A stretch of 64,000 bases of DNA from Bacteroidales bacterium UBA4293 (GTDB taxonomy: Bacteria; Bacteroidota; Bacteroidia; Bacteroidales; Bacteroidaceae), in contig DGVD01000013.1 of NCBI GenBank assembly GCA_002395835.1, positions 16,387 through 80,386 of the forward strand. The letters are read 5' to 3'. The notes below the pieces were generated by a model. It was given only the letters and a program-made list of their open reading frames with translations, was not told the origin of the DNA and ran no database searches. Made by a program: the position numbers and the translations under genes. Shown one piece after another: positions 15,939-23,724 of this stretch; the stretch's first letter is position 1; every line of letters starts with the position of its first letter.

Positions 15939-17522
15939 TTATTTATCTCCCAGTGGGTTCTGATCCTTATCACCAGACATGTTGATATTTCCGTCGAACT
16001 CGCTCTGTGGAATACTCAATACCCACATGTAGTTCTCTGGGTCGTTAGTAGGACGGCCTGTCAGCTGTGCATCGCTTGGCCAACCCATAGCTGATGTACG
16101 AACGAAGCCCTGTTTCAAACGACGGATATCATATACACGTCCGAACTCACCCCACAACTCCAGACGACGCTGAATCAAGATTTCCTCCAGCAGAGAGCCT
16201 GTCCATTCATCGGTCAGGGCACCCAGCTCAGTACCCGTCTTCTTAGAGCAGTCGTATGCAGGGTCACGGTATTTCATCAAGGTATTCAGATAGTTCTTAG
16301 CAGAAGCCTCATCGCCCATACGGCAAGCAGCCTCAGCTGCAGTCAGCAGCATTTCCTCATAACGCATCCAGATGTAGTCACCAGTCCATGTCTGCTGATC
16401 TAAGAATTTGAACTTCTCCTGCTGAATACCACCAATCTCATCATTACCATTTTCAGTGTAAGCTGTATTCCACCAGCCAGACTCATAAGAACCGTCGGCA
16501 GCCAGATGACAAGCACGAGCATCGGTAGGATTCATCTTAGCATAGAGTTCCTTGTTAATCTGCTTCAGGGCAGCAGCACCATATTCACCAGCATCTGCAT
16601 CCATGTGAGTGAAGAGAGACGCAAACATACCTACCTGGTCAGTGATAATATCAGCACCCCACATCACGTTTTTAGCATCTGTGCTGTTCAAACCAGCGAA
16701 CGCATCTACAGTAACAGGAGTAGCAGTAGTAGCATCCATGGCAGCCTTAGCAGCAGAAAGAGCAGTCTGCCAGTCTTCCATTACCAGGGCGATACGTGCC
16801 TGGATACCCAAAGCTACATCGTAACCAATGTGGCTTTTGTCGGTTCTTGCATGAGCAGTAGAAAGAAGAGAAACACCCTTCTGAATATCGGAAGTAATCT
16901 GAGCATATACCTCAGCTACGGTAGCACGTGGCTGACCCTGAGTTTCAGGAGTAGTAGGCTCAGTATAGATAGGACCACAAGGCTCATTCTCATGTCCCTT
17001 ATAGGTACGTGCAAAGTACTGTGCCATCATGAAGTAGCTGTATGCACGGATTACATAAGCCTGACCCAGCACGTAGTTCTTGTCGGCAGTAGCACCTTCC
17101 ATGGTTTCTTCAGCAGCCAGAATATAGTTGGCATTAGAAATCCAAGTGTAGAAGGCATTCCACAAGTCGTAAGAACGCCAAGCAGTTGATGAGAAACGAG
17201 CCTTCACGTTGTAAATACAATCATACCAGAACCATCCATTACCCTGAGAAGCCATAATCATGTCATCACCCATGACATCGGCACACAACGTATAAGCAGA
17301 GATACCGAAACACTGGTGTGTGTTACCTCCTGTGGACCATCCGGCAGTATACATGGAACGGATAATACCGTTCAGTGGAACCAATGCTGCATTGGCATTA
17401 GTCATCAGGCTGGCACCAGACATGGAGGTAGTAGGAGCAGTTTCCAAATCCTCCTTACTGCAAGAAGCTAAAGTAACTCCGGCTACCAGACCTATAAACA
17501 AAAATTTATATAATGCTTTCAT
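15939..17522 (-). CDS. SusD/RagB family outer-membrane lipoprotein (pair 1)
   Basis: This 527-residue protein has a lipobox LASC with cysteine 21, followed by SKEDLE, an acidic surface-export-like stretch. The SusD fold shows in the N-terminal SusD-like region with TPR-type helices (NANYILAAEETM, YVIRAYSYFMMAQYFAR) and the C-terminal signature ILIQRRLELWGEFGRVYDIRR. It lies 21 bases after its SusC and 30 bases before the lipoprotein gene. It should form the hinged lid of the transporter and help bind the imported ligand, here perhaps peptides given the surrounding proteases. It is related to, but not close to, the other SusD. Confidence 0.94.
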   Translation of the reverse strand: MKALYKFLFIGLVAGVTLASCSKEDLETAPTTSMSGASLMTNANAALVPLNGIIRSMYTAGWSTGGNTHQCFGISAYTLCADVMGDDMIMASQGNGWFWYDCIYNVKARFSSTAWRSYDLWNAFYTWISNANYILAAEETMEGATADKNYVLGQAYVIRAYSYFMMAQYFARTYKGHENEPCGPIYTEPTTPETQGQPRATVAEVYAQITSDIQKGVSLLSTAHARTDKSHIGYDVALGIQARIALVMEDWQTALSAAKAAMDATTATPVTVDAFAGLNSTDAKNVMWGADIITDQVGMFASLFTHMDADAGEYGAAALKQINKELYAKMNPTDARACHLAADGSYESGWWNTAYTENGNDEIGGIQQEKFKFLDQQTWTGDYIWMRYEEMLLTAAEAACRMGDEASAKNYLNTLMKYRDPAYDCSKKTGTELGALTDEWTGSLLEEILIQRRLELWGEFGRVYDIRRLKQGFVRTSAMGWPSDAQLTGRPTNDPENYMWVLSIPQSEFDGNINMSGDKDQNPLGDK

Positions 17523-17543
17523 TTTATATTCTCTTAATAAGGA

Positions 17544-20500
17544 TTAGAAATTAACTTCAATACCTACAGAATAAGTTCTGTTTGGAGTGTAAGTATAGTC
17601 GGTACCACCACTGAAGCTATACTGTGGATCCATACCCTGCAAGTGAGTGAACAGAGCCAGGTTGTCGATAGAACCGAACAGTCTAACTGCATTCAGACCA
17701 GCAGATCTCATCCATGTTCTAGGCAGGCTATAGCTCAAAGTCACGTTCTTGATGGCAAAATAAGAAGCGTCTACCAAGAAACGGTCTGTAGTGGTAGTCT
17801 TACCTGCTACCTCTACGCGAGGAACATCGGTTACGTCGCCTGGCTTAGTCCAACGGCGAAGGATGTGTCTGTTCCAGTTGTTGTTATAGTACAGCTGGTC
17901 CATAGAGCCTGCGTACAAGCTATCATAGATCTTACCACCGATAGAATAGGTAGTCAGAACAGACAGAGTCAGACCCTTCCAAGTTAAGTCAGTACCGATA
18001 GAACCATACAGGTCTGGAATACGGCTACCCAAGAAGTACTTGTTATTAGCAGCCTTACCATAGTCTGAAGTAATATATTCATCCACGGTGTTACCCTCAT
18101 CATCCTTATAAGCCCAGTAGAGCTGTGCACCAGTCTGAGGATCTACACCGGCAGATTTAGCCATATAGAAGGTGTTAAGTTCATAACCTTCCTTGATGAT
18201 ACGTACACCATTGATGATTTCAGGAGATTCCTTAGTCAAGTGAAGAACCTTGTTGTTTACGGTAGAACCCATCCAAGTGAGGTTCCAAGTGAAGTCCTGA
18301 GTCTGTACTGGAGTCAATCCCAGTTCAACCTCGAAACCGCTGTTACGCATGTCACCCACGTTAGCATCATAACCGTTGAAACCGGTAGAAGTAGCCATTG
18401 GGTAGTTCAGCAGCATATTAGTGGTCTTCTTGTTGTAGTATTCCGCATTCAGTCTTACACGGTTGTCGAAGAGAGAAGCCTCGATACCTACGTTCAGGTT
18501 GGCATTCTTTTCCCAAGAAATATCCTTATTTTCCAGGGTGCTGATCAAACCACCGATGTTATTACCGTTAGCATAGCTCAAGCTATAGAGAGACTGCCAT
18601 GCATAGAGTGAACCCAGGTCATCGTTACCCTGCTCACCGTAGCTGGCCTTCACATTCAGGTTGTTTACCCAAGTAACGTTCTCCATGAAAGCTTCCTTAG
18701 ATACACGCCAGTTACCACCTACAGACCAGAAGGTACCCCAGCGGTTATCCTTGTGGAAACGAGAAGAACCATCAGTACGGATAGAAGCAGACAGGTAGTA
18801 CTTGTCATCGTAGTTGTAGTTGATACGACCCATCCAAGACTCAATGCGGTAGTTGTTAGAATAAGAGTCAGCATTGAAAGTAGTGGTAGCAGGACGAAGT
18901 TCGTAGATACCATCTACCAAGTTGGTCTTAGCTGCATCCAGATACTGATAGTTATAAGAATAATACTCATGACCAGCCAGTACATCCAGGTTATGACGAC
19001 CGAATGAACGTGCATAAGTAAGCAACTGGTTCAAAGTATAAGAAACGGTACGGGTAGTCCACTTATCCAGCAAACCACCAGCGTTAGCCTGGTTACCATG
19101 ATACATGTTCATGAAGCTCATGGAAGAAGTGCTACGGTAGTCAGCACCAAAGTTCACCTGGAGCTTCAAGCCCTTGAAAGCACCCAGCTTGTCAGAGTCA
19201 CCACCGAAGGTAACACCGGTACGGATACTTGCACCGTCGTTCTGAATCTTAGCCTTATCCAGGGTCAGACCACCCAGTGGGTTAAAGTCATTGTAGCTAC
19301 CTGGACGACCCGTCTCACCATAGTCCAGTTCTGGGTTTCCAAACTCATCGTAAACGGTGTTACCTGCAGCATCGCGCAGATAAACAGGGAACAATGGAGA
19401 TACGAACTGAGAAGAGTACCAAGGGTTAGAGGTAGAAGAACCATCATAGTCGCTATAGTTCTGCTTAGACTGAGAAAGACCGATGTTCAAGTTAGCCTGG
19501 AACCAGTCTGTAACCTGAGAGTTTACGTTAGCACGACCTGTGTAACGCTCGAAGCCTGTAGTCTTCAGGATACCATCCTCATTCAGGTAACCCAGAGACA
19601 TCATATACTTAGTCTTGTCGGTACCACCGTTCAGATTAAACTGATGCTCCTGACGGAAACCAGTCTGCAGCAAGTTGTCCATCCACTGCTCATCGTAAAC
19701 AGACTTAGCATCGGCACGAACCAAACCTGTAGCTGGGTCAATCAGCTCATTCCAAGCATAGTTCTTGAAAGGATTGTACTGCTCACCTGCACCACCACCC
19801 AAGTAGCTGGCACCACCCAAGCTAGCACGAGCAGCAGCCTCAGCATCAGCCCATGAATAGCCGTTGTTTACCATATATCCGTTACGGAGAGCCTCATAAG
19901 AAATCTGTACGAACTCCTTCTGATCCAGCATGTCATAAGGCTTCTGAGCACGCTCAGACCAACCTACTGTAGAACGCCAGGTTACGTTAGTCTTACCTTC
20001 CTTACCCTGCTTGGTAGTAATCATGACAACACCGTTTGCACCACGAGCACCATACAGTGCACCGGCAGATGCATCCTTCAAGATAGTCATAGACTCAATA
20101 TCAGAAGGGTTGATGGAGTTCAGAGAACCATCGAAAGGAATACCATCCACTACGTAAAGTGGAGTACTAGATGCGTTGATAGAACCATAACCACGGATAC
20201 GGATGCTGGCAGAAGAACCTGGCTGACCTGATGAAGAAGTCATCAAGACACCGGTAGCCTGACCTTCCAAACCGTTAGTTACACTGGTAATAGGACGCAT
20301 TTCCAGTTTCTTATTGTCCACATTGGCAGCAGAACCGGTGAAAGAAGATTTCTTTGCAGTACCATAAGCTACTACAATGACATCGTCCAGCACTTCTGCA
20401 TCGGAAGCCAAAGTGACTTTTACACTAGAACGGATAGCCACTTCCTGTGTCTTCATACCTACGTAAGAAATCACAAGAGTCTTGGCTGAACTTGGAATGC

Positions 20501-20690
20501 CCGTCAGGACGAACTTACCATCGATATCGGTCACGGTACCTACGGTAGTTCCCTTAACTAAAACAGTAGCACCCACGATAGGCTCACCGTCTTCTGCTGA
20601 AGTAACGGTACCCTGAACGCGGGTCTGGGCAGTTGCTAGACCTATCATAACGAACAGACAGGTCATAAACAGCACAATTCTTTTCTTCAT
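17544..20690 (-). CDS. SusC/RagA family TonB-dependent transporter (pair 1)
   Basis: This 1048-residue transporter is organised like the SusC at 11442-14621: signal peptide 1-21, carboxypeptidase-regulatory-like domain at about 24-105, TonB-box-like EVLDDVIVVAYG, plug (VVDGIPFDG, ILKDASAGALYGARGANG) and a long barrel. The plug motif LYGARGANGVVMITTK matches the family consensus better than that of its paralogue, which has LYGASAGNGVVLITTK. There is no STN domain. It leads the operon susC-susD-lipoprotein, with a candidate promoter about 150 bases upstream and a leader element shared with the other susC. Confidence 0.95.
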   Translation of the reverse strand: MKKRIVLFMTCLFVMIGLATAQTRVQGTVTSAEDGEPIVGATVLVKGTTVGTVTDIDGKFVLTGIPSSAKTLVISYVGMKTQEVAIRSSVKVTLASDAEVLDDVIVVAYGTAKKSSFTGSAANVDNKKLEMRPITSVTNGLEGQATGVLMTSSSGQPGSSASIRIRGYGSINASSTPLYVVDGIPFDGSLNSINPSDIESMTILKDASAGALYGARGANGVVMITTKQGKEGKTNVTWRSTVGWSERAQKPYDMLDQKEFVQISYEALRNGYMVNNGYSWADAEAAARASLGGASYLGGGAGEQYNPFKNYAWNELIDPATGLVRADAKSVYDEQWMDNLLQTGFRQEHQFNLNGGTDKTKYMMSLGYLNEDGILKTTGFERYTGRANVNSQVTDWFQANLNIGLSQSKQNYSDYDGSSTSNPWYSSQFVSPLFPVYLRDAAGNTVYDEFGNPELDYGETGRPGSYNDFNPLGGLTLDKAKIQNDGASIRTGVTFGGDSDKLGAFKGLKLQVNFGADYRSTSSMSFMNMYHGNQANAGGLLDKWTTRTVSYTLNQLLTYARSFGRHNLDVLAGHEYYSYNYQYLDAAKTNLVDGIYELRPATTTFNADSYSNNYRIESWMGRINYNYDDKYYLSASIRTDGSSRFHKDNRWGTFWSVGGNWRVSKEAFMENVTWVNNLNVKASYGEQGNDDLGSLYAWQSLYSLSYANGNNIGGLISTLENKDISWEKNANLNVGIEASLFDNRVRLNAEYYNKKTTNMLLNYPMATSTGFNGYDANVGDMRNSGFEVELGLTPVQTQDFTWNLTWMGSTVNNKVLHLTKESPEIINGVRIIKEGYELNTFYMAKSAGVDPQTGAQLYWAYKDDEGNTVDEYITSDYGKAANNKYFLGSRIPDLYGSIGTDLTWKGLTLSVLTTYSIGGKIYDSLYAGSMDQLYYNNNWNRHILRRWTKPGDVTDVPRVEVAGKTTTTDRFLVDASYFAIKNVTLSYSLPRTWMRSAGLNAVRLFGSIDNLALFTHLQGMDPQYSFSGGTDYTYTPNRTYSVGIEVNF

Positions 20691-20706
20691 TAGAAAAATG
20701 TTTTTG

Positions 20707-20733
20707 TTAGTTAATATAAAGTTATTCTCTCAT
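20707..20733 (-). promoter_or_regulatory. Conserved susC leader element, copy 1
   Basis: On the minus strand ATGAGAGA is followed by CTTTATATTAACTAA, ending 16 bases before the SusC ATG at 20690. It matches the element at 14632-14664 apart from small insertions. Confidence 0.5.
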
Positions 20734-20840
20734 TTTATACCCATGAGCACAGCGAGAAAAGGGCCCTGAAAAGCCCATAAAAAGGGGGAAATAAGGAAAA
20801 TTCTCTCTTCTAAATACTAGCCATGTTCTGTTACATCCGG

Positions 20841-20874
20841 CAAAGATAGTAAAAATTCCTTTAAATAATGCAAA
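20841..20874 (-). promoter_or_regulatory. Candidate promoter of susC pair 1
   Basis: On the minus strand TATCTTTG (20848-20841) is a perfect TAnnTTTG element. TTTG at 20874-20871 lies 22 bases upstream, slightly longer than the usual spacing. The leader would be about 145 bases. Confidence 0.6.
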
Positions 20875-21087
20875 TTTTATGCGTAAAAAAATCAATTTCC
20901 CTATTTTTTTGCATCCTTTCCTAACAAATTGAAAGATGAACTCCCCAAAATTCAAAGTATAGAGCCTTTTCCCCTTTCATCGTGATAGTTCTTTTTACCT
21001 TTATTATATATATAGCACAAATGTAAAAACATTTTATCCCAGAAAAATGAAGATTTTCAGGAAGGATACGGGAAGGTATTAGAAGGT

Positions 21088-21146
21088 GAGAAATTTTTCT
21101 CCAGTTAGAGAAAAATATTTCCCCTTAAGGAGAGAAAATTTTCTCC
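21088..21146. repeat. Three spaced palindromic repeats, GAGAAA-AT-TTTCTCC type
   Basis: GAGAAATTTTTCTCC (21088-21102), the weaker GAGAAAAATATTTCCCC (21108-21124) and GAGAAAATTTTCTCC (21132-21146) are near-palindromes starting 20 and 24 bases apart. They lie between the metalloprotease terminator and the susC promoter, as upstream operators might. Two of them are followed by AG. Confidence 0.5.
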
Positions 21147-21215
21147 AGAAAGCGGTCAAATGTCATGGTCATTAAGGTCATTTTCATAAATGCCTCTTTT
21201 TTGTCAAGATATTTT

Positions 21216-21250
21216 GGTAAAAGAAAGAGGCAAGTGAAAAACCTGCCTCT
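21216..21250 (-). terminator. Terminator of the oligopeptidase-metalloprotease operon
   Basis: AGAGGCA (21226-21232) pairs with TGCCTCT (21244-21250) across an 11-base loop and is followed on the minus strand by TTTCTTTTACC. A further TGCCTCTTT at 21191-21199 can pair with the same central strand, so two stems compete. Confidence 0.6.
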
Positions 21251-21262
21251 CTCTTACGTTTT

Positions 21263-23701
21263 TTATTTCTTAGGATTTAATCCGTTTTCGATTACTTTAG
21301 CTAAATCGCTCCAGTGAGCCTTAGTCACTGCATCACGACCAGCAACCTTAGCCTTGCTCTGAATCTTGTTCAAGTGGGCAATAGCCAAAGAACGAGAATC
21401 TACATTGGCATTACGAGAGTTGTTAATCTCGGAAAGCAAGGTGTTAATGTATGCACGCTGCAGGTAACGACGGTACGTATTCACCTTGGCACTGCTTTCC
21501 AGTTCCTGGAAGATCATGCCGTACAAGTCGTTCAGGTAATCCTCTGGCTTGTAGTTCGTAGCATCACGGTCAGAGAAGAGCTGCATATCGGTCAGTGTCT
21601 GCAAACGCACCAGTGGAGTCTGACGGACAACGAAGTCGGCCTGCTGGAACAAGTATTCCTGAGGACGAAGGGTAAGCTTGCTCATATAAGGCTCTGCTAC
21701 CAGCCAAGATGGCTCCTGGAATACGTTCTGGTTCAGCCATGCCAAAGCCTCCTTCTGCTGTGCCTTCTTAGTGAACGCATAGACATCACCTGGCTGCTCT
21801 ACACTCTTATAGGTCTGCTCCAAACCACCAATGTTAGTAGCTACGTGACGCAAGTAACGCTGATACTGACCCAGGAGAGACTCATACACCTGCTTCAGGT
21901 TAGTATACATGTTAGCCTCCTCGGTAGTCCACTCTGGAAGTTTCTTGATGATACGCTTCAGGTTCTTCACACCGTAGGTGGAAGCTGTCATGTTATTGTC
22001 ACCCAAGTCCTCGGTTTGTGCACGAGGGTCATGGTTACGTCCCTCACCACCGAACCACAGACGTGGGTTCTTAGCCAATTTATCAATGATAATCTTATTC
22101 CAGATTTCATGGTCTTCCTTTTCAGTCTTCGCATCGTACTGAGGACGGTAACCGAACTCGATAGCCCACTTGTCATAATCATTGATACGAGGGTAGATAC
22201 CTGCCTTGCTGATATTATCCTCTGGCTGAGCTACATAGTTGAAACGAGCATAGTCCATGATGGAAGCGGTATGTCCGTTAGCCTCTACCCATGCCTTATC
22301 ACGCAGTTTCTCTACCGGAGTAGCATGAGAAGCACCCATGTTGTGACGCAGACCCAGGGTGTGACCCACCTCATGACTGCTGACGAAACGGATAAGGTCG
22401 CCCATCAGTTCATCGGAGAACTTCATCTTCTGTGCACGAGAATCGATGGCACCAGCCTGTACCAGATACCAGTCGTGTACCAACTGCATTACGTTGTGGT
22501 ACCATCCGATGTGGCTTTCCAGGATTTCACCAGTACGAGGGTCGTGTACATTAGGGCCATAAGCATTAGGAATATCTGAAGCCAAGTAACGGATTACACT
22601 GTAACGAGCATCCTCCAGACTCATGGTAGAATCGTTAGGCCATTCCTCTGCACGGATGGCATTCTTCCAACCAGCCTGCTCGAAAGCCTTCTGCCAGTCG
22701 TTCACACCTGCAATGAGGTAAGGCACCCACTGTTTAGGAGTAGCAGGGTCAATGTAGTAAACGATAGGTTTGATAGGTTCCACCAGTTCCCCACGTTTCT
22801 GCTTCTCTACATCCTCTGGACGAGCCTCCAGACGCCAACGGGTGATGAACTGCTCTGTCTTTACCTGCTGCTGGTCATCACTGAACCAGTCGTAACCATC
22901 GGTAAAATAACCCACACGAGGGTCAGCCATACGACGAGCCATAGGCACCTTAGGAAGCAGTACGAAGGATGTATTCAGCTGAACGCTGACCATACCGGTG
23001 TACATACCAGCCATGAGAGTGGTAGTACGAGGTCCCTGAGCACTAGGAGTTCCCTCCCTCTGCTGATAAGTATAGGTACGGGTAACCTTTACCTCTGTAT
23101 TGATAGGGAATGTCTTGATTTCCTTAATGAAGCTGGCACCTCTGGCAGGATTGCCCAGGTTATACTGCCTCTTAGAACGCTGTGGCATGCTGAAAGCAGG
23201 AGTCTCATCCTCAAACATCTGAGTAACCTTGACACGGCTTCCCTGGCCTACCCTACCTTCAATCTTACAACTTGCAATTACTGGGTTCTCATGTGCATTC
23301 TGAACAGCCTGGGAGATTCTATCCCCCTCCTTGCTCATGGCACCGATGACCCAACTGCGGAGAATGAGTGTGCTATCCACACCCTGCTCCCAATATACAG
23401 TCTGCTCATTCACCTCTTCACCACCATAGACACCTGCACCTACAGGAGTGGCAATGTAACGGGTTACAGCCAGAATAGGCTTATTCAGCACACTATCCGG
23501 CACGATGAAGTACCAGTCCTTTCCTTTACGGCTTACCCCAAACAAGCCCTCTGTAGGCTGGGTGAAAGCCTCCTTCTTAGGAGCAGGAGCCTGAGCAGCG
23601 GTCTGTGCTCCTTTTTTTCCCTTACGATCTTTCTTACGCTGAGCATCTGCTGTACCCACGATGGTAAACAGTGCCAAAGCTAAAATTAGAAATTTTCTCA
23701 T
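21263..23701 (-). CDS. Secreted zinc-dependent metalloprotease (metzincin type)
   Basis: This 812-residue protein has a signal peptide (1-20, ending TADA). The zinc-binding motif HEVGHTLGLRH lies at residues 443-453 (HExxHxxGxxH) and a Met-turn, SIMDY, at 480-484, so it is a metzincin-like protease. Length and the large N-terminal region match the Bacteroidetes zinc-dependent metalloproteases that carry DUF5117/DUF5118-type domains (family names recalled, not searched). A Lys/Arg-rich and Ala/Pro-rich linker follows the signal peptide. It starts 23 bases after the oligopeptidase gene and is cotranscribed with it. Probable role: cleaving extracellular or periplasmic protein to peptides for the neighbouring SusCD systems. 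Confidence 0.92.
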   Translation of the reverse strand: MRKFLILALALFTIVGTADAQRKKDRKGKKGAQTAAQAPAPKKEAFTQPTEGLFGVSRKGKDWYFIVPDSVLNKPILAVTRYIATPVGAGVYGGEEVNEQTVYWEQGVDSTLILRSWVIGAMSKEGDRISQAVQNAHENPVIASCKIEGRVGQGSRVKVTQMFEDETPAFSMPQRSKRQYNLGNPARGASFIKEIKTFPINTEVKVTRTYTYQQREGTPSAQGPRTTTLMAGMYTGMVSVQLNTSFVLLPKVPMARRMADPRVGYFTDGYDWFSDDQQQVKTEQFITRWRLEARPEDVEKQKRGELVEPIKPIVYYIDPATPKQWVPYLIAGVNDWQKAFEQAGWKNAIRAEEWPNDSTMSLEDARYSVIRYLASDIPNAYGPNVHDPRTGEILESHIGWYHNVMQLVHDWYLVQAGAIDSRAQKMKFSDELMGDLIRFVSSHEVGHTLGLRHNMGASHATPVEKLRDKAWVEANGHTASIMDYARFNYVAQPEDNISKAGIYPRINDYDKWAIEFGYRPQYDAKTEKEDHEIWNKIIIDKLAKNPRLWFGGEGRNHDPRAQTEDLGDNNMTASTYGVKNLKRIIKKLPEWTTEEANMYTNLKQVYESLLGQYQRYLRHVATNIGGLEQTYKSVEQPGDVYAFTKKAQQKEALAWLNQNVFQEPSWLVAEPYMSKLTLRPQEYLFQQADFVVRQTPLVRLQTLTDMQLFSDRDATNYKPEDYLNDLYGMIFQELESSAKVNTYRRYLQRAYINTLLSEINNSRNANVDSRSLAIAHLNKIQSKAKVAGRDAVTKAHWSDLAKVIENGLNPKK

Positions 23702-23724
23702 GATTATATTGGTATAAAGTTTAG

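Larger units (their letters stand above)
20691..21262. other. Intergenic region between susC pair 1 and the metalloprotease gene
   Basis: This 572-base gap carries no convincing gene. On the minus strand it contains, in order, the metalloprotease terminator (21216-21250), three related GAGAAA-TTTCTCC palindromes (21088-21146), AT-rich DNA, the susC promoter candidate (20841-20874), a small GGGC/GCCC hairpin in the leader (20761-20776) and the shared leader element (20707-20733). Confidence 0.7.

Noticed and set aside
20722..20955. A 77-codon minus-strand frame in the susC upstream gap
   Set aside because: It covers the promoter element and leader of susC, has no family resemblance and ends before the SusC start; more likely chance.
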